A program made the translations under genes and the position numbers. A model generated the notes under the pieces. That model was given only the letters and a program-made list of their open reading frames with translations, did not search any database and was not told the origin of the DNA. Source: Mucidula mucida (lineage: Eukaryota; Basidiomycota; Agaricomycetes; Agaricales; Physalacriaceae). From it: a stretch of DNA of 64,000 bases. This document shows positions 1 through 10,794 of this stretch, in pieces. The first letter of the stretch is position 1. Every line of letters starts with the position of its first letter. The stretch is taken from the NCBI GenBank assembly GCA_015501055.1, contig JADNYV010000103.1, positions 1-64,000 of the forward strand, in the 5' to 3' direction.

Positions 1-13
1 AATAAAACTGCTG

Positions 14-119
14 TGATCAACAGGTGGGACGGACCCGTTACGACCTGGAGCAGGATTACTGGCACCCCCGAGTACTTGCTTTGATCGACAGGTGGGGTGG
101 ACCCGTTGCGACCTGGAGC
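14..119. repeat. Imperfect direct repeat, two copies 68 bp apart
   Basis: Two copies of a 38-nt unit start at 14 and 82. They match at 34 of 38 positions, and all four differences are transitions, two of them at CpG sites. Transition-only divergence at CpG is what cytosine methylation or a RIP-like process leaves in fungal repeats, but four sites are too few to prove it. The element they belong to cannot be identified because the window starts here. Confidence 0.7.
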
Positions 120-359
120 GAGTACCCAGGTGAGGAGAGGAAAAAGACAGTGTAAGAACTGTGCTCACTCGATTATTAGCCTTGTGTAAACAAACGTTTA
201 AACCCGATTAAATAACCTCTATTGCGGCAGTGAGGTAAGTCAAGGCGCGAGGCCATCAGAACTCGTTCCCTCACTTGCCTTATCCGTAATCGAGTCAAGT
301 CGAGTTGAGCTCAGGGTTCAAGGTACCTCGACCTTGCGGCAACACTAGTGATGGTTAAC

Positions 360-520
360 AATTTCACTTTGACACATTCACTTGCCGCGCCAAAAGTTCA
401 CTTGCCTAACTTGGATTCACTTTTTGGCTCATAAGTGAAGTTGTCGCGATCAAGTAACTTATAAGTGACTTTGTCGCACTTGTAAGTTACTTGATCTGCG
501 AGTCACTTGAGCTCGCTTTG
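360..520. repeat. CACTT/AAGTG word array, left of the zinc-domain gene
   Basis: About eight copies of CACTT or its complement AAGTG lie in both orientations within 160 nt, several inside short palindromes such as ACTTGTAAGT. Similar arrays lie at 3252-3440 and 3884-3990. Dense short repeats in both orientations near element ends are typical of subterminal regions of some DNA transposons such as hAT types. No clear terminal inverted repeat or target-site duplication was found by eye. Confidence 0.6.
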
Positions 521-1147
521 ACGTCATAGACGCTGCCAGCGGGCGTTTCCCGTACCTCCATGTAATTAAAATAGCTTATAGCATTGAATCAAGGCCACAT
601 AAGTCTGATGATGCCGTGTTCGACGTCCATATCAACTGGATCACTGCTGAGGGCTTATTGTAAACTTATACCAAGTAACTTGTTGCAGCAAGGAACTTGT
701 CCAAGGTCGGTGTCGGCGGACGATCCATTCGAGCGCGTTCGTGACGTACAGAAGAATAATGTCTTCCCACGCGCCTTCTTCCTCAACGACTACCACCATA
801 TCTGCACCTACTGCTACTCCGATGCCCGCCTCACGACTTGGATGCCTCGCCCTATGACTGGCCTGTATCTACGGTACCCAGGATGCCAAATTGGTACCAC
901 TACGGCCCGTGGTCACTCTTGACAGGCATACCTGTCGTCTAGATTATTTCCCGGCCGTCGCCTCTTGTCTGTCGCGTTTGGACCTGAATAAACCATGTTT
1001 TACGATCCCATTGAGCTTGATTTTGCATGACCAGCCGATGTCTTGCTTTCCTGACCGTCGACGGAAGTATTTCTCCTCGGACTGACACATGATGGTCTTC
1101 CGTCTTTTCAAGAGGCAACGACTTTTGCGCTCCCAGAAACGCGAGGC
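521..1147. other. Upstream region of the zinc-domain gene, no supported gene
   Basis: Open frames exist here (for example 584-922 and 891-1085), but none shows a recognisable domain, and their amino-acid composition does not single one out. Some of this may be 5' exon or leader of the gene starting near 1148. I see no other structure. Confidence 0.4.
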
Positions 1148-2502
1148 ATGTTCGAAGCCTTGCGGCGTAAGTTGTTCGGTCCTCGACATGAGACCTCGAC
1201 TACTCAAGTACCGCCGCCACCACCACCAAGTCAACCATACCCGCCTTATCTATACCCAAATGTCGCTCTTCAGCATTCACAATTTGCGCAACCGGCAATA
1301 CCACCATATACCAATGGAGTTCCTCATCCCCAGCTATGTCCACCAGCTTTTCCTTTTCCTTATCCTTATGCTACTCAACACGGGGGATATGCGCCTCCAG
1401 CCTATAGCTACGGCGGTATCTATGCTGCACCGTCCGGATACCCATTACAAGCAGCTTGGAATGGTGTGTATGCGTTCTGTTTCTCTTCATCTCTTTCTCA
1501 TTGTCCTTCATCTAGGCGTTGGCCCTCCGAATCCAATGTTCAATCACCCGCTGCAAATACCACCTCAGGGTACTCTTGCGCCTACTGGACAGACACCGGG
1601 AGCAGTTATGGGAGTCCCAATGCCGTTGCAGCCGTCACCAGCACCAACCAACAGTGTCAAGCGGGAAAACCCTGACGGCTCAGACGATGAAAGTTTGGTG
1701 AAGGAAGAGAAGAATACCGACGACGAGGAAGGTACAACACCCTCTATTCCTCCATTAATTCACGACCTCATAGTCATATTTTCACAGACTACCCGCGGCG
1801 CCTAATCACTCGCAGATACCGTCGAAACAAGGCACCCGAAAAGTGGAACCAAACGAAGTGGGCGTGGCATTCCAATGGAAATCAAAACCATGCAGGACAT
1901 CAAGCAGAAATTCGTGTCTGCTTAGGCGCCATACAGTGTACGAAAAGAGAAATACGCGCCCAAAGACCTCCTCTTCTGCGCGCGAGAAACAACTCAGTTT
2001 ACGTTGTACTCTCTGCCGCGTCGGAATTCTCGTACAGCACAAATGCACTGCCCGCACATACCAATATACTACTGATATCGACGGCGAGGAGTGGCTTGTC
2101 TGGGAGCATCACGGTGATCACTCGACACATTCCAAACCGCCCGGTGCCAAATTGACTGTCAAGGAAGAGAAGGAGGTGCAGCGGCAAGTCTTGAGGCACC
2201 ACGACGCATCTGTTCATCAACTTCGAACTGGAGATACTGGTCCCGGCTCTATCCCCCTTCCCGACATCTCGTCAACCCTTGCTAATCCGCGTTCAGCGCG
2301 TTACGCGGTGGCCAAAGCGCAGGGGGAATACTACGAGTTCAACGACGGGTGTTGTCCTATCCGCTGGCCGCTACGTCTGGTCGATGATGCTGCTGGACCT
2401 GTATACCAGTATCAGGATCCTGGGTTGGACCATTTGCTTGCCGAATCACAAGCTACCATATCAGCAATTCTCGCTCATCCACCCTCCATACACATCCGAT
2501 AA
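1148..2502 (+). CDS. GCM/WRKY-type zinc-domain protein, transposon-related (frame interrupted)
   Basis: The likely start at 1148 begins with MFEALRRKLFG. Exons are 1148-1463, 1516-1731 and 1788 onward. The N-terminal 150 or so residues are rich in Pro, Tyr and Ala, followed by an acidic Ser/Glu patch. The conserved part has Cys in VCLGAIQC, a CTLC pair, a Cys in QHKC and the His-rich segment WEHHGDHSTH followed by SKPPGAKLT. This pattern belongs to the WRKY-GCM1 zinc fingers found in fungal transposon proteins and related transcription factors. The frame shifts by one at the AAAA run 1943-1946; one extra A would join the upstream Cys-containing part to the rest. No transposase catalytic core is visible. 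It could be a captured or domesticated element protein, or a relic. Confidence 0.6.
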
Positions 2503-3254
2503 TGACTGTCTTCGACGCGTGGATGACCCAGCCATCAAACAACAAAAAACCCCAAACCGCCGAGCGCCGAGCAGCGGATTTTCTGCGGTGTTTTGACCTG
2601 CCTGTATTGGCGGGCGACACATCTCTTGCCGATAACCACGTAGAGATGACACTGGAGTCATTCAAAGAGAAGTACGAGGATGCCGACAATAACCTCTTAG
2701 TTGTCGCGCAGGTCCTGTACAATGTCGTTATTCTTCGCTCGTACCTGGGCTGCACTGTCGGTGAGGGTGTAGAAATCTTCTACCTTGCACTGAAATGGGA
2801 GAGTGGACTTAAAGTCGATTCGCGCTATACAGAAGCAAAGAACGGCTATATTCTGAGGAATTTAACACTACCGGAGCGGGTACTGGCAGCAGGCGAAGGC
2901 TCTACTGATACGCGATACCCACCCGTACCGATATACGCAACGGTTTCGACACGCAACCGGACATCGCATGTCAGTGTTGTAATTGACGAAAAATGCAGCC
3001 TGGACATGCCGGAAGGACTCTTGCTCGCCAGTGCGCGATGCGAAGGTGGGCGTCCATATGAGTGGCTGGCGCAGTTGAAGCCGGTGCCGAAGAGAAGAAA
3101 CGAGCAGGACGGCGGACGCGACGAAACAGGAAAGCGCGCGAAGAAAGAGGAGAGCGTGGAACCTCCAATGGTAAGACCGGCGCCGCGCCGCGACGCAGCA
3201 AGAGAGCTAGAACTAGTAGAGAAAATACGCACCTCGCTGTTTGTCATAAGCTAA
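2502..3254 (+). CDS. Unrecognised 250-residue ORF directly after the zinc-domain ORF
   Basis: The ATG at 2502 overlaps the stop codon of the preceding ORF as TAATG. The predicted protein starts MTVFDAWMTQPSNN, has a mixed folded-looking middle and a basic, Lys/Arg-rich tail with PKRRNEQDGG, possibly a nuclear-localisation region. I do not recognise a family. It lies in the frame that a single missing base upstream would bring into register with the zinc-domain ORF, so it is probably the C-terminal part of the same protein rather than a second gene. Its stop codon sits at the edge of the AAGTG array. Real coupled translation is possible but less likely. Confidence 0.4.
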   Translation: MTVFDAWMTQPSNNKKPQTAERRAADFLRCFDLPVLAGDTSLADNHVEMTLESFKEKYEDADNNLLVVAQVLYNVVILRSYLGCTVGEGVEIFYLALKWESGLKVDSRYTEAKNGYILRNLTLPERVLAAGEGSTDTRYPPVPIYATVSTRNRTSHVSVVIDEKCSLDMPEGLLLASARCEGGRPYEWLAQLKPVPKRRNEQDGGRDETGKRAKKEESVEPPMVRPAPRRDAARELELVEKIRTSLFVIS

Positions 3255-3440
3255 GTGAGACGACTCACTTATACCCTCACAAGTGATCTTATGAAGTCAC
3301 TTATACCCCTCGTAAGTGACCTTACAAGGTCACTTACAGTAACTTTAAGTAACTTAAGTGCACTTGTAAGTGTAAGTGAGACCGACAAATTCACTTACTA
3401 CTGCCAAGTGACCTTGGTTCCTTAACTTGCGGGTAACTTG
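3252..3440. repeat. CACTT/AAGTG word array, right of the zinc-domain gene
   Basis: About a dozen copies of AAGTG/CACTT in both orientations, many as AAGTGA or TCACTT, starting at the stop codon of the ORF ending at 3254. Together with 360-520 it brackets the zinc-domain gene, as subterminal repeats of a mobile element would. The stretch 3441-3883 after it shows no gene. Confidence 0.6.
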
Positions 3441-3883
3441 AGAAGGTCGGGTGCTTAGAGTGGGACTTGGAATTCATTGAAGGCCACAAGGGGTGATGAA
3501 AGAACGAATGGCGACTAAATAGCTTGCTAACATCGCGTGGCCCGCAGAATTCATGATGTGGTAGGAGGGACCGTACATTTATGTATTGAGAGACAGCTGC
3601 TGTAAGAAAATATTAGACATCGCGTACACATATCATTCAAGCACTCACCTATAGATTTCAGCTCACATCTCGCTTAGGCGTAGGGGCCTCAGAAGATATG
3701 GCCCTTTTTCGACTAACGGTCAATGATCGAGGGAGTGATGTGAGCGGTCGAGCAGAACCTCCGAACTTCTTATACACCGCGGAGAGCGAGCCATGATAAC
3801 GACGACGTCCTCAGGTGAACCGTCGTCATGAGCCGCCGTCGAAGGAGGTAAGCGCGCAAGGGGAAAGGGCCCACCAAGTGGCA

Positions 3884-3990
3884 AGTGAGCAAGTGAGGTA
3901 AGTGACCGAAGTTAACTTGCCGGCTTTGGCGGGGAAATAAGTTCGGCAAGTGCGGCAAGTGACCGCAAGTGAGGCCCAAAAAGTAACTTT
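3884..3990. repeat. Third CACTT/AAGTG array, just before BZW1
   Basis: About seven AAGTG words, mostly in one orientation here (GCAAGTGAG, GTAAGTGACC). It shares the word GTGAGGTAAGT and a nearby TATCCGTNATCG word with positions about 229-292 at the far left. If that is a repeated end, the element would span roughly 0.2-4.0 kb and abut the BZW1 leader. This is by eye and uncertain. Confidence 0.4.
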
Positions 3991-4019
3991 ATTCACTCTC
4001 CTATCCGTCATCGCCCAAA

Positions 4020-4184
4020 ATGGAAGATCTTTTAAATCAGCCTTCCCTCCTGCCTCCACCTCCCAGGCAGAAACTCGACCTCAAGCTAGCCTTGTCCACG
4101 CTTTTCGGTCCATCGAAACCTGTGGATGTCTCAGCAATCAGCTGCTTCAAAGCCTTCGCTGCAGGGGGTCAGAATCAAAGCTAG
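4020..4184 (+). promoter_or_regulatory. Upstream ORF in strong context overlapping the BZW1 start
   Basis: An ATG at 4020 with A at -3 and G at +4 opens a 54-codon frame ending at 4182-4184, beyond the BZW1 start at 4126 and in a different frame. The BZW1 ATG has T at -3 and T at +4, a weak context. Scanning ribosomes would therefore often miss BZW1. In animals BZW1/BZW2 are known to be autoregulated through weak start context because the protein raises start-codon stringency. The same logic here is inference, and it requires that the mRNA begins upstream of 4020. Confidence 0.5.
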
Positions 4185-5744
4185 GAAAGGCGCCGTAAAG
4201 GCACACGCAAAGCACGAACCAACGGGTAAGGCTGTAAATACCCATACACCCCTCAGTCCGGTGCTCACCATATACAAGTCTTCAGAGACCAGCTCTACAA
4301 ATATCTCGAGGCAGTCCCAGAAGCCGACTTTGACGCCGTCACCAACAAACTAATCCAAGCAGGATCAAATCTCGAACTCCTCAAATATGCCGACCCACTC
4401 TTTGAAGCCATCCTTATCGGTGGTCTCATCCAGCCAGGAGGCGGCTACATTGACGATGGCGCTCCTGTCTCTCCTTTTACCGTCTTCAACGCGAAAGAAC
4501 CGGCCGAAGTAGATGACATTCGCAAGTATGTCGAGGTCCTCAATAAACTCATCAGACGGTATATATCCTACAATCTCCTACACTACATCACTCACGCTTG
4601 CCCAGATACAAATATCTTCAGAAACCTCTCGAAGAATCCGCGTTGCCTACAATCTTGCAATATATCCACAAGTGGTCACCAGCACAAAAGGACAAGCTTG
4701 GAATAACGATTGGCCTATTGATGTCTCAAGGCCTCGCCAGTGCCTCTTGCTTACAGAGTCTGGCTAAAGATCATTTGCTCAAAAATGGTACGCATATAAT
4801 CAGCCTCGTGTGATCACTTCCAATCCCCTTCGTAGACGTGTCTATCGACGTGATCACTCTCATCTTCCGCGCATATCTCGTGGATCAGTCTATGGACCAC
4901 CTTTCTGCCACCCTCAAACGCGGCGGCATCAAGGATCTTCTCGTTTTCTTCCCTCCCAACAAGCGCGAAGGAAGGTTTCTCGAGGAACACTTCAAGGCAG
5001 CCGGTCTCAACCAGGTCGCGGAATGGTACGCGAAGAAGCAGTATGCTGTCGTTAAAGAGGGCATCGTTAAGGATCTTACCGAGCTCTGCGAACGCGAAGA
5101 ATCACCGGAACAGGTATGGCTCCTGATGCTATGCGATCAGACCTGGACTCACTTTAGAGGCTAGATCATCGCTGCTATCAAGAGCCGGCAGGACGCGAGT
5201 CCTATCCCAGATACTGAGCTAATTCAATGCATCTGGCAAGGACTAATGGCGTCCGTCGATTGGAGTGCGCGACCGGATCAGATCGAAGGCCTTGCGTTGC
5301 GCGAAGTCGGGGTATGAAAATTTGCCACGTCTCCCTTTGCTCTTGCTTATGGGTAACCCGCAGAAATACGCGCCCATTCTGGAACCATTCTGCCAGGGTC
5401 CCAAAACGGAGGTCGCGCTCATTAACGTTGTACAAGTGTATTGTTATGAGGATACTCGGATTATCAAGGCGTTCCCTCAAATTCTTAAGGTTTGCACGTT
5501 CACATCTTGATATCTTGTAAACTGAAATCCGTTTAGGTGTTGTATAACAAAGACTGTATATCAGATCAGGCTATTATATATTGGTATCAAAAGGGTTCGA
5601 AGCCACAAGGTCGCCAACACTTCCTCAAAAGCACAGAGGCACTTGTCAAGGTCAGTTTTATCCCGAGCCTAGTCAATTTTAATGACTTACAACATATAAT
5701 AGTTTTTACAAGAACAGGAAGAAGACGACAGCGAGGACGAGTAA
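4126..5744 (+). CDS. BZW1: eIF5-mimic protein with C-terminal W2 domain (BZW1/2 family)
   Basis: Eight exons can be read cleanly: 4126-4225, 4279-4558, 4606-4787, 4836-5113, 5165-5311, 5364-5489, 5537-5650 and 5703-5744, giving 422 codons, close to the roughly 419 residues of human BZW1. The N-terminus has KPSLQGVRIKARK and EPTVFRD, matching the family, which fixes the start. The middle is the alpha-helical HEAT/MIF4G-like body with LNKLIRRYKYLQK. The C-terminus is the W2 domain with AIIYWYQKG and the acidic tail FLQEQEEDDSEDE. Family members bind eIF2 and eIF3, compete with eIF5 and raise the stringency of start-codon choice in the cytosol. An upstream ORF overlaps the start. No frame problems were seen. 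Confidence 0.93.
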
Positions 5745-5994
5745 CTGCGCCACGCATACATATACCACTACGTCTAATGTGTTTTCGTAGCGCACGCTTG
5801 TAAAACAGACATAGATGTTTGAATTTCCGGGATACGCAAGTAGGCATTAGCAGCACTACTTGAGAAAGTCTTACGAATACAATATCGGATAAACAAATGG
5901 TTCGTACATGAGAATGGGTATACTCAGAAGGGTTGTTGCTAAATTCTGACGGGAATGTCTAGGAGTGTCCGAGCAAATGCTGGGACTTGGATAG

Positions 5995-8948
5995 TCACCA
6001 AGCCTCAGGTCCCGGAACAAAATCTCCCGTCCATCCATTCGTATGTTGCATATTGAGGAAGATACCGTCAGAGCCATTTACGGGTAGGCCCAGATCGGCC
6101 AAACTCTGAGAAGAATGAACACATGTATCGGTGGCGCATAAAATACCAACCTGCTCTTGCAACCATACTGGCACAGCTGAGGGACTCACGACACCTGTGC
6201 CGCTAGGCCACAAGAAACCCAGCTCCTCCATTGTGAAAGGTGGGGGCATTGTAGGGTCCACGAACGTTGGCGACACCACCATTTCCGCAAAACCGGGAGG
6301 TGGTTGTGTCGGGATAGGTGTGTTAATACCACTGCCCAGACCCACCTTTCGCCGCAAGTTGGCGAGCATGATACGAAGAGTAAGAGCGTATCTATGGCAA
6401 AATTTGAGCGAACAAGGCTTTCATGTGGCCAGTGAATGCCGACCTCTCTGCCGCCACCTCAGATAACAACTGAGCAAGCTGCTCCACCTGGGTTGTGATA
6501 GCTCCCAGATCCAGTTCAGCTGGAAACAGACTAGCCATTTTCAAAAGGAAGAGACCCGAAAATGCAGCCGTCACGAGACTATCGTGCACCGCGTATCGAA
6601 GGGCAGCCCTACAAGATAATCAGTTTGAATGCATTGAACGTTCACACAAACTCGCACCGATATTCCGAAGACGTTAAGAAAATCGATAAGCAATTGAAAG
6701 CGGCATCTTTAGCCTGGAAAGCCAGTTCTCGCTGCTCAAACGGCATCTTATCCCACGCAACTCCGCGGAGCGCAACGCAAACCAGCCAAAGTTTTGCATA
6801 ATGGAGCTCGCCGGCCAAAATTTTACGAAGGAGAGAATGTTCGTCCATACTTTGATCTAGTAGACGGCATTAGTGTATACTACCCGAACGAGCAATTCGC
6901 CGTACGATGCAGATCATCGCAGTCTTGCCACCATTTGTCAAGGGCAACGTTTGCCCGCCTGATGAAGGCCAGAGTGTTATGATTGACCTGGCCATTGAGC
7001 GGAGCCAAGGTTTCATATATTTGGGCTGTCGAATATTGATATGAGATGCTTTGAACTAAAAGACATACTCCTACTTTTCTGGGCAATGAGTTCAACTTGA
7101 GCGACTAGTCGCACGTCAGTTGGGGACGCCATGGGATGATTCAACAAGAGGCGACAATGACGGATCGAATTTTCATCTCGCAGAACGATTGGTCGTCCTG
7201 TACCAAGACTCATCCTGAGCAGAGTCAGACAATGATACGAAGTTCAAATGTTGAAAATTCACTGGTGATCAAACCAATAGAGGCAAAGCCAGATGCGGGC
7301 AGATACCACTGCGTAAGAGAGGTAAATACAACGCATTGATCGTAATGGGAGTTGAGACATACCCAAGTCTCTTTCCTCCTCTTCCGTTCTTTGCTTGCCG
7401 GCGTCATCCGCTAGTTTCTCCAAGGCGCGATGGAGTCCTAGGTCCAACGCCATACGCATCGCATGCCCACTCGGCAGCCAGCCATTCGTACTCCAAGCCG
7501 CGAGGAGCAGCATACCTGGTAACAGTACGGTCAGCAGAGCCTTTCTTCAGTGACAGGTGTCGTGGTTCACCTTGAACGGCTTCTTTCCGGACCACAGGAC
7601 CGAATAGAGATGAACGTGCTATACCCTGAGCCTCCTCCAGGCATTTGTAGAAGGTCGGACTGAGTGGCCCGCTGCCGCTCCGTATTTTGCCGGCGATAGC
7701 AAGTATGGCGTCGAATGTCCAAGGCGTGCGTTCCATCAAGCTTTCATACGTATCGTATGACGGATCGAAGAGCGGAATGAAAAGATGGCAGCCCGCGAAG
7801 AATCTAATTGAGTGATGAGGCTCTACATCAACGCTAAATATGCTGACGCTGGAAATTCACATATTGTACAACTCTCGCGCCTCTGAATCGGCTACAAGTC
7901 CCTGAAGGTATGGTTAGTTGAAGTTACACGCGATACAGAAGACGGTACCTTCTCCACCACGTGTGGGAACGCGTTCCTTGGGATTGGTTCGGCTCTCTTG
8001 CGCTTCTTGACTCTGTAAAGATAGTTTGGATAACATGGATGAAATCAAGAAATAGACCGACCTGGGAGGCTGAGCAGAGGGGGCCGCTGCGGCCTCTGCA
8101 GCTGCATTGGCCAAGCCTTGTAGAGCTTCAATGGGAGCATTCAAAGTAGCACGAGGAAGAGTATCCTCGGATTCATCGTCAGATGACGGGGCTGTACTGG
8201 GAACTATTCCATAAGTCGCGTATTTGTGAGGCTGAAATTCAAGATGTGAGATCCGAAGAATGGGCGATGAGAGAGTAGCTTACTGGCGGTGCAAATCCGG
8301 GAAGAGGTGGGAATCTGTGACGCTCTCCGTTGGGAGGCGGCGACATACGAGGTGGGGTAAAGATGGGGGGCGGGCCCATGGAGCCGCCCGCCTGGCCTTG
8401 AACGACGGCCAGGATACGATCTAGGGAGGATTGCATGCCAATCATATGGCTTTGCATGACCTAGGATTACGCGAGAGATTAATGGGTTTATGATAGACGG
8501 TGGGCCGGGCATACCAGATACTGTCCTTCGAGGCGGGAGACTCGTCTGGGGGGAGCAGCATCAGCAACGGCGGTACGATAAGGATGACAGTCTCACTCAA
8601 CGCTGGCGCCAGCAATGGCTTGTGGATTCTTCTTCTCTGGTTTCTCAAATATACATGGGGTGCCACTCAGTTGGCATCGACGACAAGGAGCCTATCCGGG
8701 CCGGGACGGATGGACGGTCCAGTGAGCGGTCGCTTGTGCAGTTCAAAAGGGCTCACCTCTCCTTCACATCTGTTCTTTCCTTTCCTGCAAGCCGTGCAAG
8801 CTCGGGCTCCCCGCTTGGGAATATGCGCCTGCGGGTGGTTGCCGCCGCCGTGTCCATCTGGATCTGAGCGACCCATATCGTTCGTTCTGCGCCTTTTCGA
8901 CGCTGTTTCCGAGCCGTTCGATGCTGACGCCGATGGGCTCAATGACAT
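5995..8948 (-). CDS. Zn(II)2Cys6 fungal transcription factor
   Basis: The first exon (8757-8948) encodes a Ser-rich leader, a basic stretch SKRRRTND and the start of the binuclear cluster. After an intron at 8692-8756 the cluster is completed as C-X2-C-X6-C-X5-C-X2-C-X6-C. A linker and short coiled coil (VSRLEGQYLVMQ) lead to a Pro-rich linker with GPPPIFTPPR and then the fungal-specific transcription-factor middle homology region, seen in AWSTNGWLPSGHAMRMALDL and ARIWLCLYWFDHQMSLGTGR. The C-terminus ends in TGDFVPGPEAW. It is a nuclear DNA-binding regulator. Homologs in mushrooms resemble PriB and PrtT-like factors, but the target cannot be told from sequence. About ten introns interrupt it. 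Confidence 0.85.
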
Positions 8949-9840
8949 GATGGTGGTGGAGGCAAGAGCGATGAGGGGCGCCGACGAGACTACACAATAC
9001 CGTCCGAAACTCAGCGTAATCTAGTGACCTTTTTCAGCGCTTGATGTTTTGCTCCACGTGCTCTCTGGGGTCAGTTGATCGTCGTTCCGATTCGCACACT
9101 CTTGGTCCTCCCGCTTGCAAATCGCCTTCTCTATTCTGACAGCCCTTTGTGATCACTTCAACACAGGCCTCTTGTTCTCCTTTACCACCCGGTCGTCTGC
9201 CCAGCTCCACTGCTCATTCACCGCTCTTCCATCTTGAATTCTAAGTTATTCCTGGGATGTTCATTTCGGTAGCAAAACATGGTATCATTCGGAGGCTGAC
9301 GGTCTTTGCCCTTCTTTGCCACGCGCTTTGTGGAACTTAGGACCGCCTCAGGAACAGAACATATCTCTTCGAGCTGCTATTCGGCCGTAATTTATACCTG
9401 GTGACCTCCTCTGATTGGAATTCATCATGTTTAGCCGCTGGTTTTAGCTCATCGACCTTTCCAGTCGAACAATTCGGCCGCCTCTCATCTATTCAATCTA
9501 TTATGTCTGTTAATTTAGTTTCTTGCAGGGGAGTTGAAGGTACTTGCCCATCATGAGTCTGCAAAGCCTTCTATTACCTCTCCCGGTCTGTCATACTCTG
9601 AAGTATGACTGACTGCCTTTCGGTATTTTGGACCGGTTAACGTTCGATGACTGGTAACCGTTTCGGGTACTTTCTTGACAATGCACACTTGTACGTACAG
9701 TCCACCCAGAGTATCAGAATGTCCCGAAGGAATAGACTTTGTACTGATTGTCGGGGTAACTTCATACGTTCCGAGGTGCTCAAAACATTAATTAAGCACG
9801 CGGCCACAAACACTCAGGCTCTTATTCACGCAAGAAATAA
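8949..9840. other. Intergenic region, promoter of the Zn2Cys6 gene, no supported gene
   Basis: About 0.9 kb upstream of the Zn2Cys6 start. It has long pyrimidine-rich stretches, as in fungal promoters, and stop codons in all frames at short spacing. The frame at 9647-9901 shows no recognisable domain, although it could be an exon of the MYND-type locus that follows. Confidence 0.4.
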
Positions 9841-10500
9841 ACTCAAGAAAGATATGAATTTCCAAATGCATGTGGAGCTCATCGTACCATTGCCATCGTA
9901 AACGAGACCTCCAAAGAGTATCCTCTTCAAGATAGCGAGCGCCTCAAAATTGACGCCAAAGGACCCAACCCAACATATCAACGCTTCTGTCTTCCTGGCT
10001 CACAGAAGTCCAATCTAGTCTCTGCGTTCTTGGAAAGGACCGTCGCGTGTCCTCAAGACCTGTCACTGGTGTAAAAAAGAACAGAAGAGCGGAGATAATC
10101 CTTTTAGTACTGCTCGCAATGTAAAGAGGTATGTTGTTTCAACGAATTTCGCCACTCCCGTTTCCTAACCCAAATCGGTCCGCAGAGCAAAGAATGTCAG
10201 AGAGCGTCCTGGTCAGGTCACAAGGTGAGTACCACCTTGCTCTGCACGCGTGCGTTTCTATTGACCGGTATACGCCTCAGCGGATTCATCGGAGCTTCTG
10301 TAAGAACAGTTCGCAAACCCGAAAATTGGCAGAAAAGCACCCGCGCATGGTGCAAGTCGTCAGCGACTTCGAGACCTGCCACGCACCATTTGAACGTATA
10401 AAACTAAGGTTGATGACGGTAAGAGGTAAGTTGATCAAGATGACATAAGTTATGCGCGCCACAGATTCGGCAGTGTTCCGTTCAAACCTCAGTTCTGTAA
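9841..10500 (+). pseudogene. MYND-type zinc-finger locus, incomplete or frame-broken
   Basis: Around 10060-10240 the sequence reads KTCHWCKKEQKSGDNPF, then in the frame one base back YCSQCKE, an intron (donor GTATGT, acceptor CGCAG) and SKECQRASWSGHK, followed by another intron and RIHRSFC. Spacing and residues fit a MYND zinc finger, which binds proline-rich peptides, but the usual Tyr-Cys before SKEC is missing. The frame ends at 10498-10500. No convincing start was found. One absent base near 10108 would restore the first junction, so it may be a real small MYND protein rather than a dead gene. I assign no function. Confidence 0.35.
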
Positions 10501-10794
10501 CATTTCAACAGGCTGAGAACTAAACGTTCAACGGTAGCACAGCCTCCCATTGTAACTGTCTAATATCTACTGATACAAAAATACAAATACACCGTAAGTC
10601 AAGCCCACGGAAGAAAGCTATGCGATAACTTGACGGTAACTAGTGTGATATAATCGTCTGGTGACAAAAATTGTCCGTTATTAATGCAATGAGTGAGTGT
10701 ATATACGTATGCTGGCGAGCTGCCAACCAATTGTCCAGGAAAGTAGATACCCATTCGCCAGGACTGATACCACTTCTTAAAAGGTTCATGTGAG

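Noticed and set aside
584..1085. Two overlapping ORFs left of the zinc-domain gene
   Set aside because: No domain, overlapping frames and no convincing splice connection to the gene at 1148.
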